From contig DASCMS010000035.1 of the NCBI GenBank assembly GCA_036011085.1, positions 25,223 to 89,222 of the forward strand: DNA of 64,000 nt, written 5' to 3'. Made by a program: the position numbers and the translations under genes. Numbering within the stretch: the first letter of the stretch is position 1; the number at the start of each line of letters is the position of its first letter. The DNA comes from UBA8231 sp036011085 (GTDB taxonomy: Bacteria; Latescibacterota; UBA2968; UBA8231). Positions 35,501 to 43,741 of the stretch are shown piece by piece. Below the pieces are notes generated by a model. It was not told the origin of the DNA, ran no database searches, and saw only the letters and a program-made list of their open reading frames with translations.

Positions 35501-35587
35501 CTGACCCGATTCACCGAAGATCCGGCACCCATCGAGGCGCACCGTCGTGCCGTGGCGCAAGCTCTGGAGCGTCTTTCACGGCTGTAA
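32519..35587 (+). CDS. Secreted GH123-like (DUF4091) glycoside hydrolase
   Basis: 1,022 residues from ATG 32519, chosen because a signal peptide follows at once (LCVAILLLVSVAATWA). Residues 22-170 look like a carbohydrate-binding jelly roll (NPSFEFGDQLPVGW, then WQRFSSYF). After a long beta-rich middle region the DUF4091/GH123 catalytic barrel occupies roughly 650-1000; the neighbouring acidic pair Asp769-Glu770 in FVYWFDEPAPRDYDF matches the catalytic Asp-Glu of GH123 beta-N-acetylgalactosaminidases. It likely cleaves a GalNAc- or related sugar from host or algal glycans. A TATATT hexamer ends 9 bases before the ATG. A sulfatase gene lies beyond its convergent end. Confidence 0.85.
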   Translation: MIPRHRLCVAILLLVSVAATWAERVPNPSFEFGDQLPVGWRVGSGDGDWLDIDGDRALVSRGTAEQTSFWRSEPVDLVPGGLYRLRFSARRLDGVGGGTVMSGTAFANRDLRQIDSTWQRFSSYFATPAVLGERNWLRFGQWHLPGSVAFDDLRLDRVTAVHRRIRQGMSLGQGERIADGRYVFRAPQRSALANHSRPLQSHQAGFNTYRWVFGAGEWVTYRHDIGGYRQTSAQVRLNVNYHTGGLLVVEARGDSSVPWTPVGTVDGARTAVFDLPEEVLPAVAVLIRLRAAGARPVGADADPGSFQIDEYTYEAALADGPPAAVGSTHLVAVAADPGRSFAAARIEATGRLQPGVADTLTIRLGQALREAESLRTRVAVTATGDLPDGAPWIRQEPTPSGELALPYRLTGTGDRVLHVELVAESGLRWHAELDVHTSILHADAYGELLAADGEVDVWWASSGWKVSTTRQAPANRGPALRIEAARNEAEAAQLILRPRRDLLDLTVRVTDLVGPADSRIDAGAIELLRVMTVPVRQPTDIAGEAADWPDPLLPLGAPLRAAAARNLALWVRVTTPRQIPAGTYRGTVHLGADGWSQDVGLHVEVYDFDLPDRMTCQTAFGFDPGAIWRYHRIVEEADRRTVLGRYLESFSRHHISPYDPAPLDRPVVDWPVLTAADSVAHAVIEPDVDWRAWDAAMTRAIDEYHFNSFRLAIPGMGGGTYIDRDEPELLGWPVDTPQYQGLFRGYGQAVQQHLEQNGWLDEAFVYWFDEPAPRDYDFVMDGFSRLRQAAPGITRMLTEQVEAALVGGPDLWCPVTPNFDVASAETRRAEGERFWWYVCTVPKAPWAGLFIDHAGTELRVWLWQTWQRDIDGILVWATNYWSSDAAYPASMQNPYVDPMSWQSAYSAPAGTRRPWGNGDGRFLYPPRGAFAGDGPVLQGPVESMRWEMLRDGIEDYEYLAMLRRQLEEKADQLSAEELSSWSALLTVPDEISSSLTRFTEDPAPIEAHRRAVAQALERLSRL

Positions 35588-35607
35588 CCGACAGACTGCC
35601 GACCTCG

Positions 35608-35937
35608 TCAGTCCTGCCCGTCAGGGGCGACGTCGCACCATGCCTTTTCGCCACAGGCCGGACACTGAGTGTGCAGCCGGCCGAACCAGTTCTGGCTCAC
35701 GAGGTTGCGGACCAGCGTGACGCCGAATTCGTGAGCGCAGGCGGGGCAGGCATAGCGGCGGGTGCGGGCCTGCCAGCCGGCGACGGCGAGGCTGAGGACT
35801 ACCGAAGCGGCAACGATTCCCAGGGCCAGATTGGGGCCACCGACGGTGTCGATAAGCCACGGACGCGCTGCGATGTACAGAGTCGACACGAGGATCAGCA
35901 TGAGCGCCGGGCCGCGCCAGGACATGTCGTGCATCAT
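35608..35937 (-). CDS. Two-TM zinc-ribbon membrane protein
   Basis: 109 residues from ATG 35937, which overlaps the sulfatase stop by ATGA. Two hydrophobic segments (about 8-24 and 33-50) are followed by a four-cysteine zinc ribbon: CPACAHEFGVTLV and CPACGEKAWC with an RLHTQ linker. The function is unknown. Translational coupling to a sulfatase is notable because a second zinc-ribbon protein also lies downstream of the other sulfatase (46,239-46,502). Confidence 0.75.
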   Translation of the reverse strand: MMHDMSWRGPALMLILVSTLYIAARPWLIDTVGGPNLALGIVAASVVLSLAVAGWQARTRRYACPACAHEFGVTLVRNLVSQNWFGRLHTQCPACGEKAWCDVAPDGQD

Positions 35938-37304
35938 GGCGTTGACCCGTGGGTTACGGTGCCCTGCCGCTGGGGACTGAACTCCCGCTCCCAACGCTCT
36001 TCGATGCCGGCGCGCCAGGTCTCGGCGGACTCTTTCAGTTCCTGCGTCAAGCGGGGATCACGGTCCTTCACATTGATCCGCTCACCCATATCGTCCGACA
36101 GGTCCGCCAGATGGATGTCATCCTCCGGCGGGGCTTCTTCCACCAGCTTTCCCTGCAGCACGAGCTTCATCGAGCCCCGGCGCATCGCCGTCTGCGGGCC
36201 CATCTCCCAGAAGAGATCGCGCGGCGCCGGGTCCTGCTCGTCGCACACGTACGGCAACAGATTCGTGCCGTCGAGTTCGAAGGCTGAAGGATCGCCGCCA
36301 GCAGCACTCAGGGCCGTGGGGAAGACGTCCATCGATGCCACCGGCTCAGACAGTACCTGGCCACCGGCCACCGCCGCCGGCCAGTGCAGAATGCCGGGCT
36401 CGCGAATACCTCCGTCGTACAGGCTGAACTTGTGTCCCTTCAGCGACCCGGCGCTGCCGCCGTAGTACGGATCGAGGGTGCCATCGAGCCAGTTGCGCGT
36501 CTCCCGTGACGGACCGTTGTCGGCGGTGAAGACCGACATCGTGTCCTGCCCGAGCCCGAGCCGCTCGACCTCGGCCAGAATCTGCCCGACGCTGTCGTCG
36601 ACGGCGGAGATCATGGCGGCCATGATCCGTCGATCCCACGGCAGGTGGCGGAAACGGTCGACGTACTTCTCGGGGGCGTGCATCGGGTAGTGGGGGGCGT
36701 TGTACGGAACGTAGAGGAAGAAAGGCTGTTCCTTGCGGGCAGCGTCCCGTACGTACTCGATGGCGTGTTCGGTGATCAACTCGGTAAAATAGCGACCGTC
36801 CTCCCAGATCTCTTCGCCGTCCTGCCACAGATCGTGGGTAGGACTGATGCCGGGACCGGGGTTGTTCGCACCCCAGTAGAAGATGTGGGAGTAGTAGTCG
36901 ATACAGCCGGCCATGTGGCCGAACCAGTGCTCGAAGCCATGGTTGTGGGGGCGGGAGGCTTCCGCCAGTCCCAGATGCCACTTGCCCGACATATACGTGG
37001 CGTACCCCTGGTCGCGCAGGGCCGTGGCCAGCGTCGGAACATGAGACGGCAGTCCCGTGGCCGTTCGGTGTCCGGCGAGGATGGAACGTACACCGGCGTT
37101 GCCAGGATAGCGGCCGGTGAGCAGAGCCGCCCGTGACGGGCTGCACACAGGGCTGTTCGAATACCAGTCGGTGAAGAGCACACCCCCATGTGCCAGGGCG
37201 TCCAGATGAGGCGTGCGGAAATCGGTGCAACCCATACACGACAGATCCCCGTAGCCCTGATCGTCGGTCAGGAACAGGATGATGTTGGGTCGCTTGGTGG
37301 GCAT
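35934..37304 (-). CDS. Type I sulfatase
   Basis: 456 residues from ATG 37304; longer frames add unconserved residues. The alkaline-phosphatase fold starts with RPNIILFLTDDQGYGDLSC, whose aspartates bind calcium. The sulfatase signature CSPSRAALLTGRYP has Cys54, which should be converted to formylglycine. YMSGKWHLG and the DNGPSRETRNW region complete the site. No signal peptide is visible, so the cellular location is uncertain. It likely removes sulfate from a glycan or small sulfate ester. No maturase (anSME or FGE) gene is in the window. Confidence 0.92.
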   Translation of the reverse strand: MPTKRPNIILFLTDDQGYGDLSCMGCTDFRTPHLDALAHGGVLFTDWYSNSPVCSPSRAALLTGRYPGNAGVRSILAGHRTATGLPSHVPTLATALRDQGYATYMSGKWHLGLAEASRPHNHGFEHWFGHMAGCIDYYSHIFYWGANNPGPGISPTHDLWQDGEEIWEDGRYFTELITEHAIEYVRDAARKEQPFFLYVPYNAPHYPMHAPEKYVDRFRHLPWDRRIMAAMISAVDDSVGQILAEVERLGLGQDTMSVFTADNGPSRETRNWLDGTLDPYYGGSAGSLKGHKFSLYDGGIREPGILHWPAAVAGGQVLSEPVASMDVFPTALSAAGGDPSAFELDGTNLLPYVCDEQDPAPRDLFWEMGPQTAMRRGSMKLVLQGKLVEEAPPEDDIHLADLSDDMGERINVKDRDPRLTQELKESAETWRAGIEERWEREFSPQRQGTVTHGSTP

Positions 37305-37392
37305 GGGCAAGAAGGTAGGCAAGGTCCCGGGTGCGACAAAGGCGGCCATTGCCCGCAAAGGCGGGCCTGCCTACGTTCGGAATCATCGCGGC

Positions 37393-37477
37393 TCCGTTGG
37401 GGGTGGCCTGAGCTGTAACGGGCCTGAGACCACACCCTTCGAACCTGACCTGGATCACACCAGCGTAGGGAAACGGA
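37393..37477 (+). ncRNA. TPP riboswitch (THI element)
   Basis: The aptamer is closed by TCCGTT (37393-37398) pairing perfectly with AACGGA (37472-37477). It contains the diagnostic GGCCTGAGA segment (37421-37429) and the CTTCGAACCTGACCTGGAT and CACCAGCGTAGGGAA segments that bind the pyrophosphate and pyrimidine of thiamine pyrophosphate. It lies about 105 bases before the TonB receptor ATG and is followed by an intrinsic terminator. High TPP should stop transcription of the receptor and thiamine pyrophosphokinase genes. Confidence 0.95.
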
Positions 37478-37501
37478 AACTGTGCCCCGCCGAGCAACAA
37501 C

Positions 37502-37547
37502 CGACGGGTCGCGCTCCCCCACGCTGGGAGCGTCGGCCCGTTTTTTC
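37502..37547 (+). terminator. Intrinsic terminator of the TPP riboswitch
   Basis: A GC-rich hairpin pairs CGGG...CGCTCCC (37505-37517) with GGGAGCG...CCCG (37526-37540) around a short loop and is followed at once by TTTTTT (37541-37546). It lies 25 bases after the aptamer and 37 bases before the receptor ATG. This is the expression platform for transcription attenuation. Confidence 0.85.
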
Positions 37548-37583
37548 TTGCCCAGACGGGTCGTACAGGAGACAACTGCTCCC

Positions 37584-39929
37584 ATGCGACACTTCTTCAT
37601 GTTCTGTGTACTGCTGCTTACCGGCTTGGTGACGGCCGCCAGCGCTGACCTGCTCGGCCGTGTCACCGACGCCGCCACGGGGGCACCCGTGGCCGGGGCC
37701 AACGTCGCCGCCGACGGCAGAGCCGTCACCACCGACGACGACGGGATGTTCCATTTTGCCGGCCGAGTCGACTCGCTGACGGTGACTCACGTGGGCTATC
37801 TGGCCACCCGCGTGGCAGCTGCCCCCGACGCCGTCATCGAGCTCACACTGGCGACGATGCGCCTCGCCGAGGTCGTCGTCCGCGCCGGCCTGACCGAGGA
37901 GTCGTTGCAGCAGGCCGCCTCGAGTGTCACCGTCATCGGCGCCGAATCGCTGCGGGAGCGACGGCACTTACAGGATTTGACCGCGGACATTCCCAATCTC
38001 AACTGGGCGGGCGGCACGGCGCGCCCCCAGTACTTCCAAATCCGCGGCATTGGCGAGCGTTCCAACTATGCCGGCGAAGGACCACCCAGCTTTTCCGTGG
38101 GCACCGTCGTCGACGACATCGATCTCAGCGGCCTGGCCACCGGGGGTGTCCTGTTCGACCTGGACCAGGTGGAGGTCTATCGAGGCCCGCAGTCGACGAT
38201 CTTCGGTGCCAACGCCATGGCGGGGCTGATCCACATGCGGTCTGCCGATCCCGATGATGCCTTCGATCACGGACTGTCCGCCGGCCTTGGCAGCGACGGC
38301 CTGCTGGATGCCACGGGTTTCATCAACGTGCCGGTCAGCGACCACCTGGCGCTGCGGGCCGGCTACTCCAGGGGCCGCAGTGACGGCTTCCGGGACAACC
38401 GGAGCCTGGACCGGCAGGACACGAATCGGCGGCGTGAGAGCGTTGCCCGGCTGAAGGGCCTGTGGACTCACGTCGGCGGCGTCAGTATCACGATGACCTG
38501 GTTCCGCGCCGACGCTGACAACGGCTACGACGCCTGGGCGCCGGACAACAACCAAGCCCTGCGGACCTACTCCGACCGCCCGGGAGTCGACGCCCAGCGT
38601 ACGACGGGGTTGTCCATGCGCGCCGAGGCCCCGCTGACCACAGATCTGCGAGCCGTGTCCATCTCGGCGTGGTCGCGCACGGAAGGCGACTACTCCTTTG
38701 ACGGCGACTGGGGCAACGAAGAGTTCTGGCGCCAGGCGCCCTACGGTTTCGATCCGGATGTCGAGGGCTGGCCCTACGACTTCTTTGACGACATGCACCG
38801 CGAGCGCCGCACGTGGACACAGGAAGGCCGTCTCGTGCATGCCGATCTGCCCGCCATCGGCGGCGGCGGTGTCATCGGCGTCTTCCTTCGCAGCCTGCAG
38901 GAAGACGCCGCCGCCGCCGGTTACCTGTTCGGCGGCGACGCCGGCGAACTGGTCAGCGCCTTCGACGTGGACGAGGTCGCCCTCTACGCCCAGCACCACC
39001 GGCCACTGACGGACCGTCTGCAGCTGAGGCTGACGGCGCGGGCTGACCGCAACCGGACAACCTATGCCGGCGAGACGGACGGGGGGCTCGACGCCATCGA
39101 TTTCGACACCGGCCAGTGGCTCGGCGGCGGTCGACTGGGGCTCACATACGCTGTGGACGAAACCAGTGTGGCCTTTGTCAGTCTGGCCAGGGGATACCGT
39201 GCCGGTGGCGTCAACCAGCATCCGAGGCTGGCCGCTGCCAACCGGCCCTACGAACCCGAGTACGTATTCAACTCGGAGGCTGGTTACCGTTGGTCGAGCG
39301 CCCGTACGAGGGCCTCGCTCACAGCCTTTCACGGCCGGCGGTCGTCGCAACAGGTGGAGCTGTCGACACAGCAGGATACCGGCGACCCCAACAGTTTCGT
39401 CTACTTCACCAACAATGCCGGCACCGGCTGGAACACCGGGATCGAAGTCGACGCCGACCATACATTAACCGCCGCGATCGGACTGGCCGGATCGCTCGGG
39501 TACCTCCGGACCCGCGTTGAGGACTACACGTTTCTTACCGGCGAGGGCGCGACCCTGACTCTTGGCGATCGCGAAGCGGCGCATGCGCCCACCTACAACC
39601 TCCGCCTCGGGGTGCACACGACGAGGGATCGGGGAGTGCAGGGGTCCCTGGCGTTCACGGCTATGGACGCCTTCTTCTTCTCCGACAGCCACGACCAGCG
39701 CTCCGACGCCTACAGTCTGTGGCATGGCCGCGTCGGCTACCGCGGCGAGGGCTGGTCGGTCAGTCTCTGGGGACGCAACCTACTCGACGCCCGATACGCT
39801 GTCCGGGGGTTCTATTTCGGCCTCGAGCCCCCGGCCTACGAAGACACGCTGTACGTCAGCTATGGGGACCCGCGCCAGGTGGGCGTCACCCTGACGGCCC
39901 GGTTTTTCAACTTCGTATCGAGGCGCTGA
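37584..39929 (+). CDS. TonB-dependent outer-membrane receptor, TPP-regulated
   Basis: 781 residues from ATG 37584 with an AGGAG about 12 bases upstream and a signal peptide (FMFCVLLLTGLVTAASA). A carboxypeptidase-regulatory-like domain (residues 23-95: GRVTDAATGAPVAGANV) precedes the plug (about 100-220: VTVIGAESLRERR, QIRGIGERSNYAGEGPP, VEVYRGPQSTIFGANAMAGLI) and a 22-strand barrel ending in VGVTLTARFFNF with the terminal Phe. The riboswitch upstream and thiamine pyrophosphokinase downstream indicate that the cargo is thiamine, a thiamine precursor or a phosphate ester. No inner-membrane thiamine transporter is adjacent. Confidence 0.9.
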   Translation: MRHFFMFCVLLLTGLVTAASADLLGRVTDAATGAPVAGANVAADGRAVTTDDDGMFHFAGRVDSLTVTHVGYLATRVAAAPDAVIELTLATMRLAEVVVRAGLTEESLQQAASSVTVIGAESLRERRHLQDLTADIPNLNWAGGTARPQYFQIRGIGERSNYAGEGPPSFSVGTVVDDIDLSGLATGGVLFDLDQVEVYRGPQSTIFGANAMAGLIHMRSADPDDAFDHGLSAGLGSDGLLDATGFINVPVSDHLALRAGYSRGRSDGFRDNRSLDRQDTNRRRESVARLKGLWTHVGGVSITMTWFRADADNGYDAWAPDNNQALRTYSDRPGVDAQRTTGLSMRAEAPLTTDLRAVSISAWSRTEGDYSFDGDWGNEEFWRQAPYGFDPDVEGWPYDFFDDMHRERRTWTQEGRLVHADLPAIGGGGVIGVFLRSLQEDAAAAGYLFGGDAGELVSAFDVDEVALYAQHHRPLTDRLQLRLTARADRNRTTYAGETDGGLDAIDFDTGQWLGGGRLGLTYAVDETSVAFVSLARGYRAGGVNQHPRLAAANRPYEPEYVFNSEAGYRWSSARTRASLTAFHGRRSSQQVELSTQQDTGDPNSFVYFTNNAGTGWNTGIEVDADHTLTAAIGLAGSLGYLRTRVEDYTFLTGEGATLTLGDREAAHAPTYNLRLGVHTTRDRGVQGSLAFTAMDAFFFSDSHDQRSDAYSLWHGRVGYRGEGWSVSLWGRNLLDARYAVRGFYFGLEPPAYEDTLYVSYGDPRQVGVTLTARFFNFVSRR

Positions 39930-39931
39930 CC

Positions 39932-40618
39932 ATGCGGGCTCTCATCGTCGGCAACGGGGAGCCCCCGTCACGCGCTCTGTACGAGGCACTGCTGGCAACC
40001 AGCCCGGACCTGCTGTTGTGCGCTGATGGCGGCGCTGACACGGTGCGGCGGTACGGCGGTATCCCCGATGCCGTGGTGGGAGATCTCGACTCGGCCGCGC
40101 CGGCCACGCTGAGTCAGACGCCTCGGGAGCGCCGTGTCTGCATCGATGCCGACGACACCGGAACCGACCTCAACAAGGTGTTGACCTACGCTGTCGGCAG
40201 AGGGGTGACCGAGGCCGTCCTGGTCGGCGTCACCGGTGGGCGCACCGACCACACGCTGTGGAATCTGAGTCTGCTGAAGACCTTTGACGATCAGCTGCGT
40301 CTGCACATCACCGACGACTACTGCCACATCCATCTTCTGTGCCCGGGCAGGGCGATGCGTTTTGTCGCCGACATCGGGCAGCGACTGTCACTGTCGCCGT
40401 TGAGCGGGCCGGTGGAGGATGTGTGGACGGAGGGACTGCGCTGGCCCCTGGCGGGGGAGCGACTGACTCCGGGAGAGCGGGATGGCATCAGCAACGAGGT
40501 TGTGGCGTCTCCGGCCTCGGTTCGTGTCGGTGGGCCGGGAGACCTGCTGCTCATCGTACAGCGGGAGGGTGGGACGGGCGAGATCCGGTTGATGGATCCG
40601 GAGCCGCGGTCACAATAG
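39932..40618 (+). CDS. thiN: Thiamine pyrophosphokinase
   Basis: 228 residues from ATG 39932, two bases after the receptor stop. Typical motifs: LLLCADGGADTVRRYGGIPDAVVGDLDS (outline; Asp residues bind Mg-ATP), DDTGTDLNKVLTYA, and GVTGGRTDHTLWNLSLL. The C-terminal beta domain (LSLSPLSGPVEDVWTEGLRWPL) binds thiamine. It converts thiamine to TPP using ATP. Cotranscription with the TonB receptor behind a TPP riboswitch makes a compact thiamine salvage unit. Its end overlaps the convergent HAD gene by 9 bases. Confidence 0.93.
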   Translation: MRALIVGNGEPPSRALYEALLATSPDLLLCADGGADTVRRYGGIPDAVVGDLDSAAPATLSQTPRERRVCIDADDTGTDLNKVLTYAVGRGVTEAVLVGVTGGRTDHTLWNLSLLKTFDDQLRLHITDDYCHIHLLCPGRAMRFVADIGQRLSLSPLSGPVEDVWTEGLRWPLAGERLTPGERDGISNEVVASPASVRVGGPGDLLLIVQREGGTGEIRLMDPEPRSQ

Positions 40619-41305
40619 CGGAAGCAACTCTTTCAGGTTGTGCAGCTGCAATTCGGGCGCCTGTTCTCCCTCCGGCGCAGGCAGACCCCGCGGGTTGTAC
40701 CAGCACGGAATGAGCCCGGCCCCCCGCGCCCCGATCACGTCATTGCCGAAGGAGTCGCCCACGTAGAGGGTGGATGCCGGCGGCGAGCCGAGCAGCTCGC
40801 AGCCGCGCAGGAAGATCTCTGCCGCCGGCTTCCGCGTCCCCCCGTACTCCTCCGACAGAACGATGCAGCGGAAGTGATGGCGGACCCCAAGGGTATCCAG
40901 CTTGCGGTACTGCACGTCGGGGTAGGCGTTCGACACGACGCCCACGGGGAGCTGTGCAGCACAGGCAGCCACGACTTCGGCGGCTCCGGCCATGGGCGAC
41001 GGTACGGTGGGATAGGTCTCCAGATAGAATCCCGTGACGGTGTCCGCGTGGGTCTGATCCATGTCGAGGATCCGCAGGAACACGGCGGATCGCATGCGCC
41101 GCGATTCTGCCAGATCACTCACCGTGTAGACGTGATTTTCCGTTTCCCGGTCCGACTGCACCCAGGCTTCGTGCAGCCTCTCCTGCGCCATGTCGCCGAA
41201 GAGATCGGGCAAGGCCGCCGGCAGGCGATCAAGGACGAGGCCCTGCGCCCGCTCGCGGTCAAAGAGGGTTTCGTCCACGTCGAAGAGGACGGCGGAAAGA
41301 CCCAC
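40610..41305 (-). CDS. HAD-superfamily hydrolase
   Basis: 231 residues from GTG 41305, whose first base is the last base of the upstream TAG stop. HAD motifs run in order: motif I VLFDVDETLFD at 6-16, motif II VGVVSNAYPD, motif III GTRKPAAEIF with the lysine, and motif IV LYVGDSFGNDVIGA. A C1-type helical cap lies between motifs I and II. It is probably a small-molecule phosphatase such as a phosphoglycolate- or nucleotide-phosphatase relative; substrate unknown. The frame extends upstream to 41680 only as the shadow of the membrane-protein gene. Confidence 0.88.
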   Translation of the reverse strand: MGLSAVLFDVDETLFDRERAQGLVLDRLPAALPDLFGDMAQERLHEAWVQSDRETENHVYTVSDLAESRRMRSAVFLRILDMDQTHADTVTGFYLETYPTVPSPMAGAAEVVAACAAQLPVGVVSNAYPDVQYRKLDTLGVRHHFRCIVLSEEYGGTRKPAAEIFLRGCELLGSPPASTLYVGDSFGNDVIGARGAGLIPCWYNPRGLPAPEGEQAPELQLHNLKELLPLL

Positions 41306-41742
41306 TACGGCCCGTGACGCATGCGGTCGTCGAAGCTGGAGGCACAACGAGTGAGGAAGATGACGTAGAGAGACACGTGGCACACGACACACACAGCCAG
41401 CCACAGCCCATCCTGCCTGCCGGCAAAGAGCATGGCCAGTGCTATGATACCGACGGAGAGAATGACCAGCAGAAGGCCCACGGGATCGCCGAGGGGACGA
41501 CTGCGCCAGATCTGTACGCCGAGACAGGCACGTGTCATCCAGCGACTGCCGCCCGCGGGCTTGGGGAACAGCATGGGCAGCATCATCCACACCGTCATGA
41601 TGACCATCCCGCCCCACATGGCGCCGAACCAGATGGGGGCGAGCATGGCTGGCAGCAGGACCAGACGGATCCAGCCACACCAGGGATGGGTCCCCCGAAC
41701 CCAGGCGTCGGCCATGCGCATCATAAGCCGGCTGCTACCCAT
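41305..41742 (-). CDS. DUF6653-like small membrane protein
   Basis: 145 residues with four hydrophobic segments. The opening GTHPWCGWIRLVLLPAM and the MLPMLFPKPAGGSRWMTRACLGVQIW block resemble the DUF6653 family (typically a HANPWSVWTR start and a NPR-x-FP-x-P plus LGERIW block); this match is from memory of the family pattern. Function unknown. Starts within the first ten residues are ambiguous (41742 or the ATGs near 41724). Its stop overlaps the HAD start by one base, so the two are coupled. Confidence 0.65.
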   Translation of the reverse strand: MGSSRLMMRMADAWVRGTHPWCGWIRLVLLPAMLAPIWFGAMWGGMVIMTVWMMLPMLFPKPAGGSRWMTRACLGVQIWRSRPLGDPVGLLLVILSVGIIALAMLFAGRQDGLWLAVCVVCHVSLYVIFLTRCASSFDDRMRHGP

Positions 41743-41789
41743 TTACCGGACCCGTGGTGTCCCGGAGCTGGCGCGCTGGGGAGCCGGGC

Positions 41790-42632
41790 TCACGATCCTT
41801 CGACGGCCTGGCGCAGTTGTTCGCCCTTCGACTTCCACCAGTTGTGCAGGATGTTGATGTCGGTGGCCATGCAGAAGTGACGCACCCCCATGTCGAGGTA
41901 GTACTTGGCGCCATCGGGTGAGTTGATCTCGGCGCGTGGCTGAACCCCTGCGGCCAGGCAGGACTCGATGACCCGTTTCTCCACCGCCTTGATTTCGGGC
42001 GAGCCGCCCTGGCCAGCTTTGCCAATGCTCATTGAGTAGTCCGATGGTCCCCACTGGACCATGTCGATGCCGCCTACCTGAAGAATCTCGTCCAGTGACT
42101 CGACAGCGCCCTGCTTCTCGATCATCAACACGACGACGATGTCGCGCAGGGCCTGCACGTATTCAGGACCACCACCGTATCCCATGTAGCTGAACCGGCG
42201 CGTGGCCACGCCGTAGGTGCCGCCATCTTCCGGTGTCTCCGGGCGGGCGATACCGACACACTCGCGGGCGTCGTCGACACCACGACTGTCTGAGAACAGG
42301 ACGGACTGGAACCCGGAGCCGATGGCCCGGCCCGCGATCCAGGAGCGTGGTTCCTGCTCAACCTTGATCATGGTTCCCAGATCGTGCAGTTCGGCGGCGC
42401 GACAGAAATCGTCGAAGGCGTGCAGGTCATACGCACCGTACTCGGCGACGAATTCGACGTAGTCGTACATGCCCGTATGAGCGAGAGTCTCGACGACGTT
42501 GGGCCACGTGGTGTGCACGTGGGTGCCGATGGTCGGCTTCCCGGCGTCGAGGAGCTGGCGAATCTTGTTGGGTCGGATGGTGCCTACCTCCCGAAGGGAT
42601 GTGGAGTTCAGCGGGACAGAAACTTCAGGCAC
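41790..42632 (-). CDS. HpcH/HpaI aldolase family protein
   Basis: 280 residues from ATG 42632. TIM-barrel class II pyruvate aldolase motifs: GTHVHTTWPNVVETLAHTG, YDYVEFVAEYGAYD, VVVLMIEKQGAVESLDEI with the metal-binding Glu, and GGIDMVQWGPSDYSMSIG. Enzymes of this family cleave 2-keto-3-deoxy sugar acids to pyruvate and an aldehyde. The ATG lies inside the lactonase gene (25-base overlap) with no ribosome site, while a GGGAGG sits 8 bases before an ATC codon at 42578 that begins the conserved IRPNKIRQLL segment. Either a rare ATC start or a lost ATG is possible. Pairing with a lactonase suggests a sugar-acid route. Confidence 0.82.
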   Translation of the reverse strand: MPEVSVPLNSTSLREVGTIRPNKIRQLLDAGKPTIGTHVHTTWPNVVETLAHTGMYDYVEFVAEYGAYDLHAFDDFCRAAELHDLGTMIKVEQEPRSWIAGRAIGSGFQSVLFSDSRGVDDARECVGIARPETPEDGGTYGVATRRFSYMGYGGGPEYVQALRDIVVVLMIEKQGAVESLDEILQVGGIDMVQWGPSDYSMSIGKAGQGGSPEIKAVEKRVIESCLAAGVQPRAEINSPDGAKYYLDMGVRHFCMATDINILHNWWKSKGEQLRQAVEGS

Positions 42633-43663
42633 ACAGGCGACGGCGTTTCCACGGCGTCGCCCGTGGCCGTCAGCAGGCCGTCGTCGCCGACGCGATACAG
42701 CTGAATCCGGTCATCGTTATGGCTGCCCGAGTACAACGAATCGCCGTCAGGCGACAGCACGAAATTGCGCGGATTCGCCGGCACCGGCTGAACGCCGAGA
42801 GCGGTGAGCTGGCCACTTGCGGCATCGATAGCAAACATGGCGATCGAGTCATGTCCACGGTTCGAACCGTAAAGGAAGCGCCCGTCCGGTGTGACGTGGA
42901 TGTCGGCGGTATGCGTCGTACCGGCGAAGTCATCGGGAACCGTGGGGATCTCCTGGATTTCTGTCAACGTTCCTGCCGACTCGTCCCAGTCGAAGGCGGT
43001 GATCGTGTTGCTGATCTCGTTGATGACGTAGGCCTTCCGGCGGTTCGGGTGCACGACAAAATGCCGGGGACCGGCGCCCGGCGTGACCGCCACGGACCCG
43101 TGATCGAGCAGCTTGCCGCCATCGAGGTCGAGTCGGTAGATGAGGACCTTGTCGAGGCCGAGGTCGGCGCAGAAGGCGAAACGGTTGGACGGATCGACGT
43201 TGATGGAGTGGGCGTGCGGCTCCTGCTGGCGACTCGGGTTGACGCTGGACCCTTCGTGCTGACGGAAATCGGACATCTCTCCCAGACTGCCGTCGGTGCC
43301 GATGGGATGCATGGAGACGCTGCCGCCGCCATAGTTGGCGCTCAGCACGTAGCGGCCGGAGGCGTCGACCGTGTTGTGGCAGGGCGAACCGCCCGTGGGC
43401 TGCAGGTTCAGAAAAGTGAGATCGCCGGAATCGTCGACGGCGAAAGCGCTGACGGCGCCACCCCCATCGTGGGTGTTGGTCTCGGAGACGACGTAGAGGA
43501 ACTTGCCGGTGGGATGCAGGGCGAGATAGGAGGGTGCATCCTCACAACGGGTGCTGCCGACGATCTGCAGAGCGCCGTTGGCGGAGTCGATGACGCCGCG
43601 ATAGACGGCCGCCTCCTCGCCCTTCGTGTAGTTGCCGATGTATACGGTCAAGTTGTCTGCCAT
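42608..43663 (-). CDS. Lactonase family protein (6-phosphogluconolactonase-like)
   Basis: 351 residues from ATG 43663. A seven-bladed propeller of the PF10282 lactonase family: LTVYIGNYTKGEEAAVYRG at the start, LALHPTGKFLYVVSE, VSANYGGGSVSMHPI, EPHAHSINVDPSNRFAFCADLG, AGPRHFVVHPNRRKAYV and NPRNFVLSPDG. Members hydrolyse 6-phosphogluconolactone or other sugar lactones such as those made by sugar dehydrogenases. No signal peptide. It lies next to an HpcH/HpaI aldolase, fitting a lactone to keto-deoxy acid to pyruvate sequence, though the dehydratase step is not seen here. Confidence 0.88.
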   Translation of the reverse strand: MADNLTVYIGNYTKGEEAAVYRGVIDSANGALQIVGSTRCEDAPSYLALHPTGKFLYVVSETNTHDGGGAVSAFAVDDSGDLTFLNLQPTGGSPCHNTVDASGRYVLSANYGGGSVSMHPIGTDGSLGEMSDFRQHEGSSVNPSRQQEPHAHSINVDPSNRFAFCADLGLDKVLIYRLDLDGGKLLDHGSVAVTPGAGPRHFVVHPNRRKAYVINEISNTITAFDWDESAGTLTEIQEIPTVPDDFAGTTHTADIHVTPDGRFLYGSNRGHDSIAMFAIDAASGQLTALGVQPVPANPRNFVLSPDGDSLYSGSHNDDRIQLYRVGDDGLLTATGDAVETPSPVCLKFLSR

Positions 43664-43741
43664 GGTGCGGATGGCTCCTGTGAGTCGGGCTGGGGTATCG
43701 TGCTGATGGGACGGGCGCAAAGTACGAAGGGGTGATACCCT

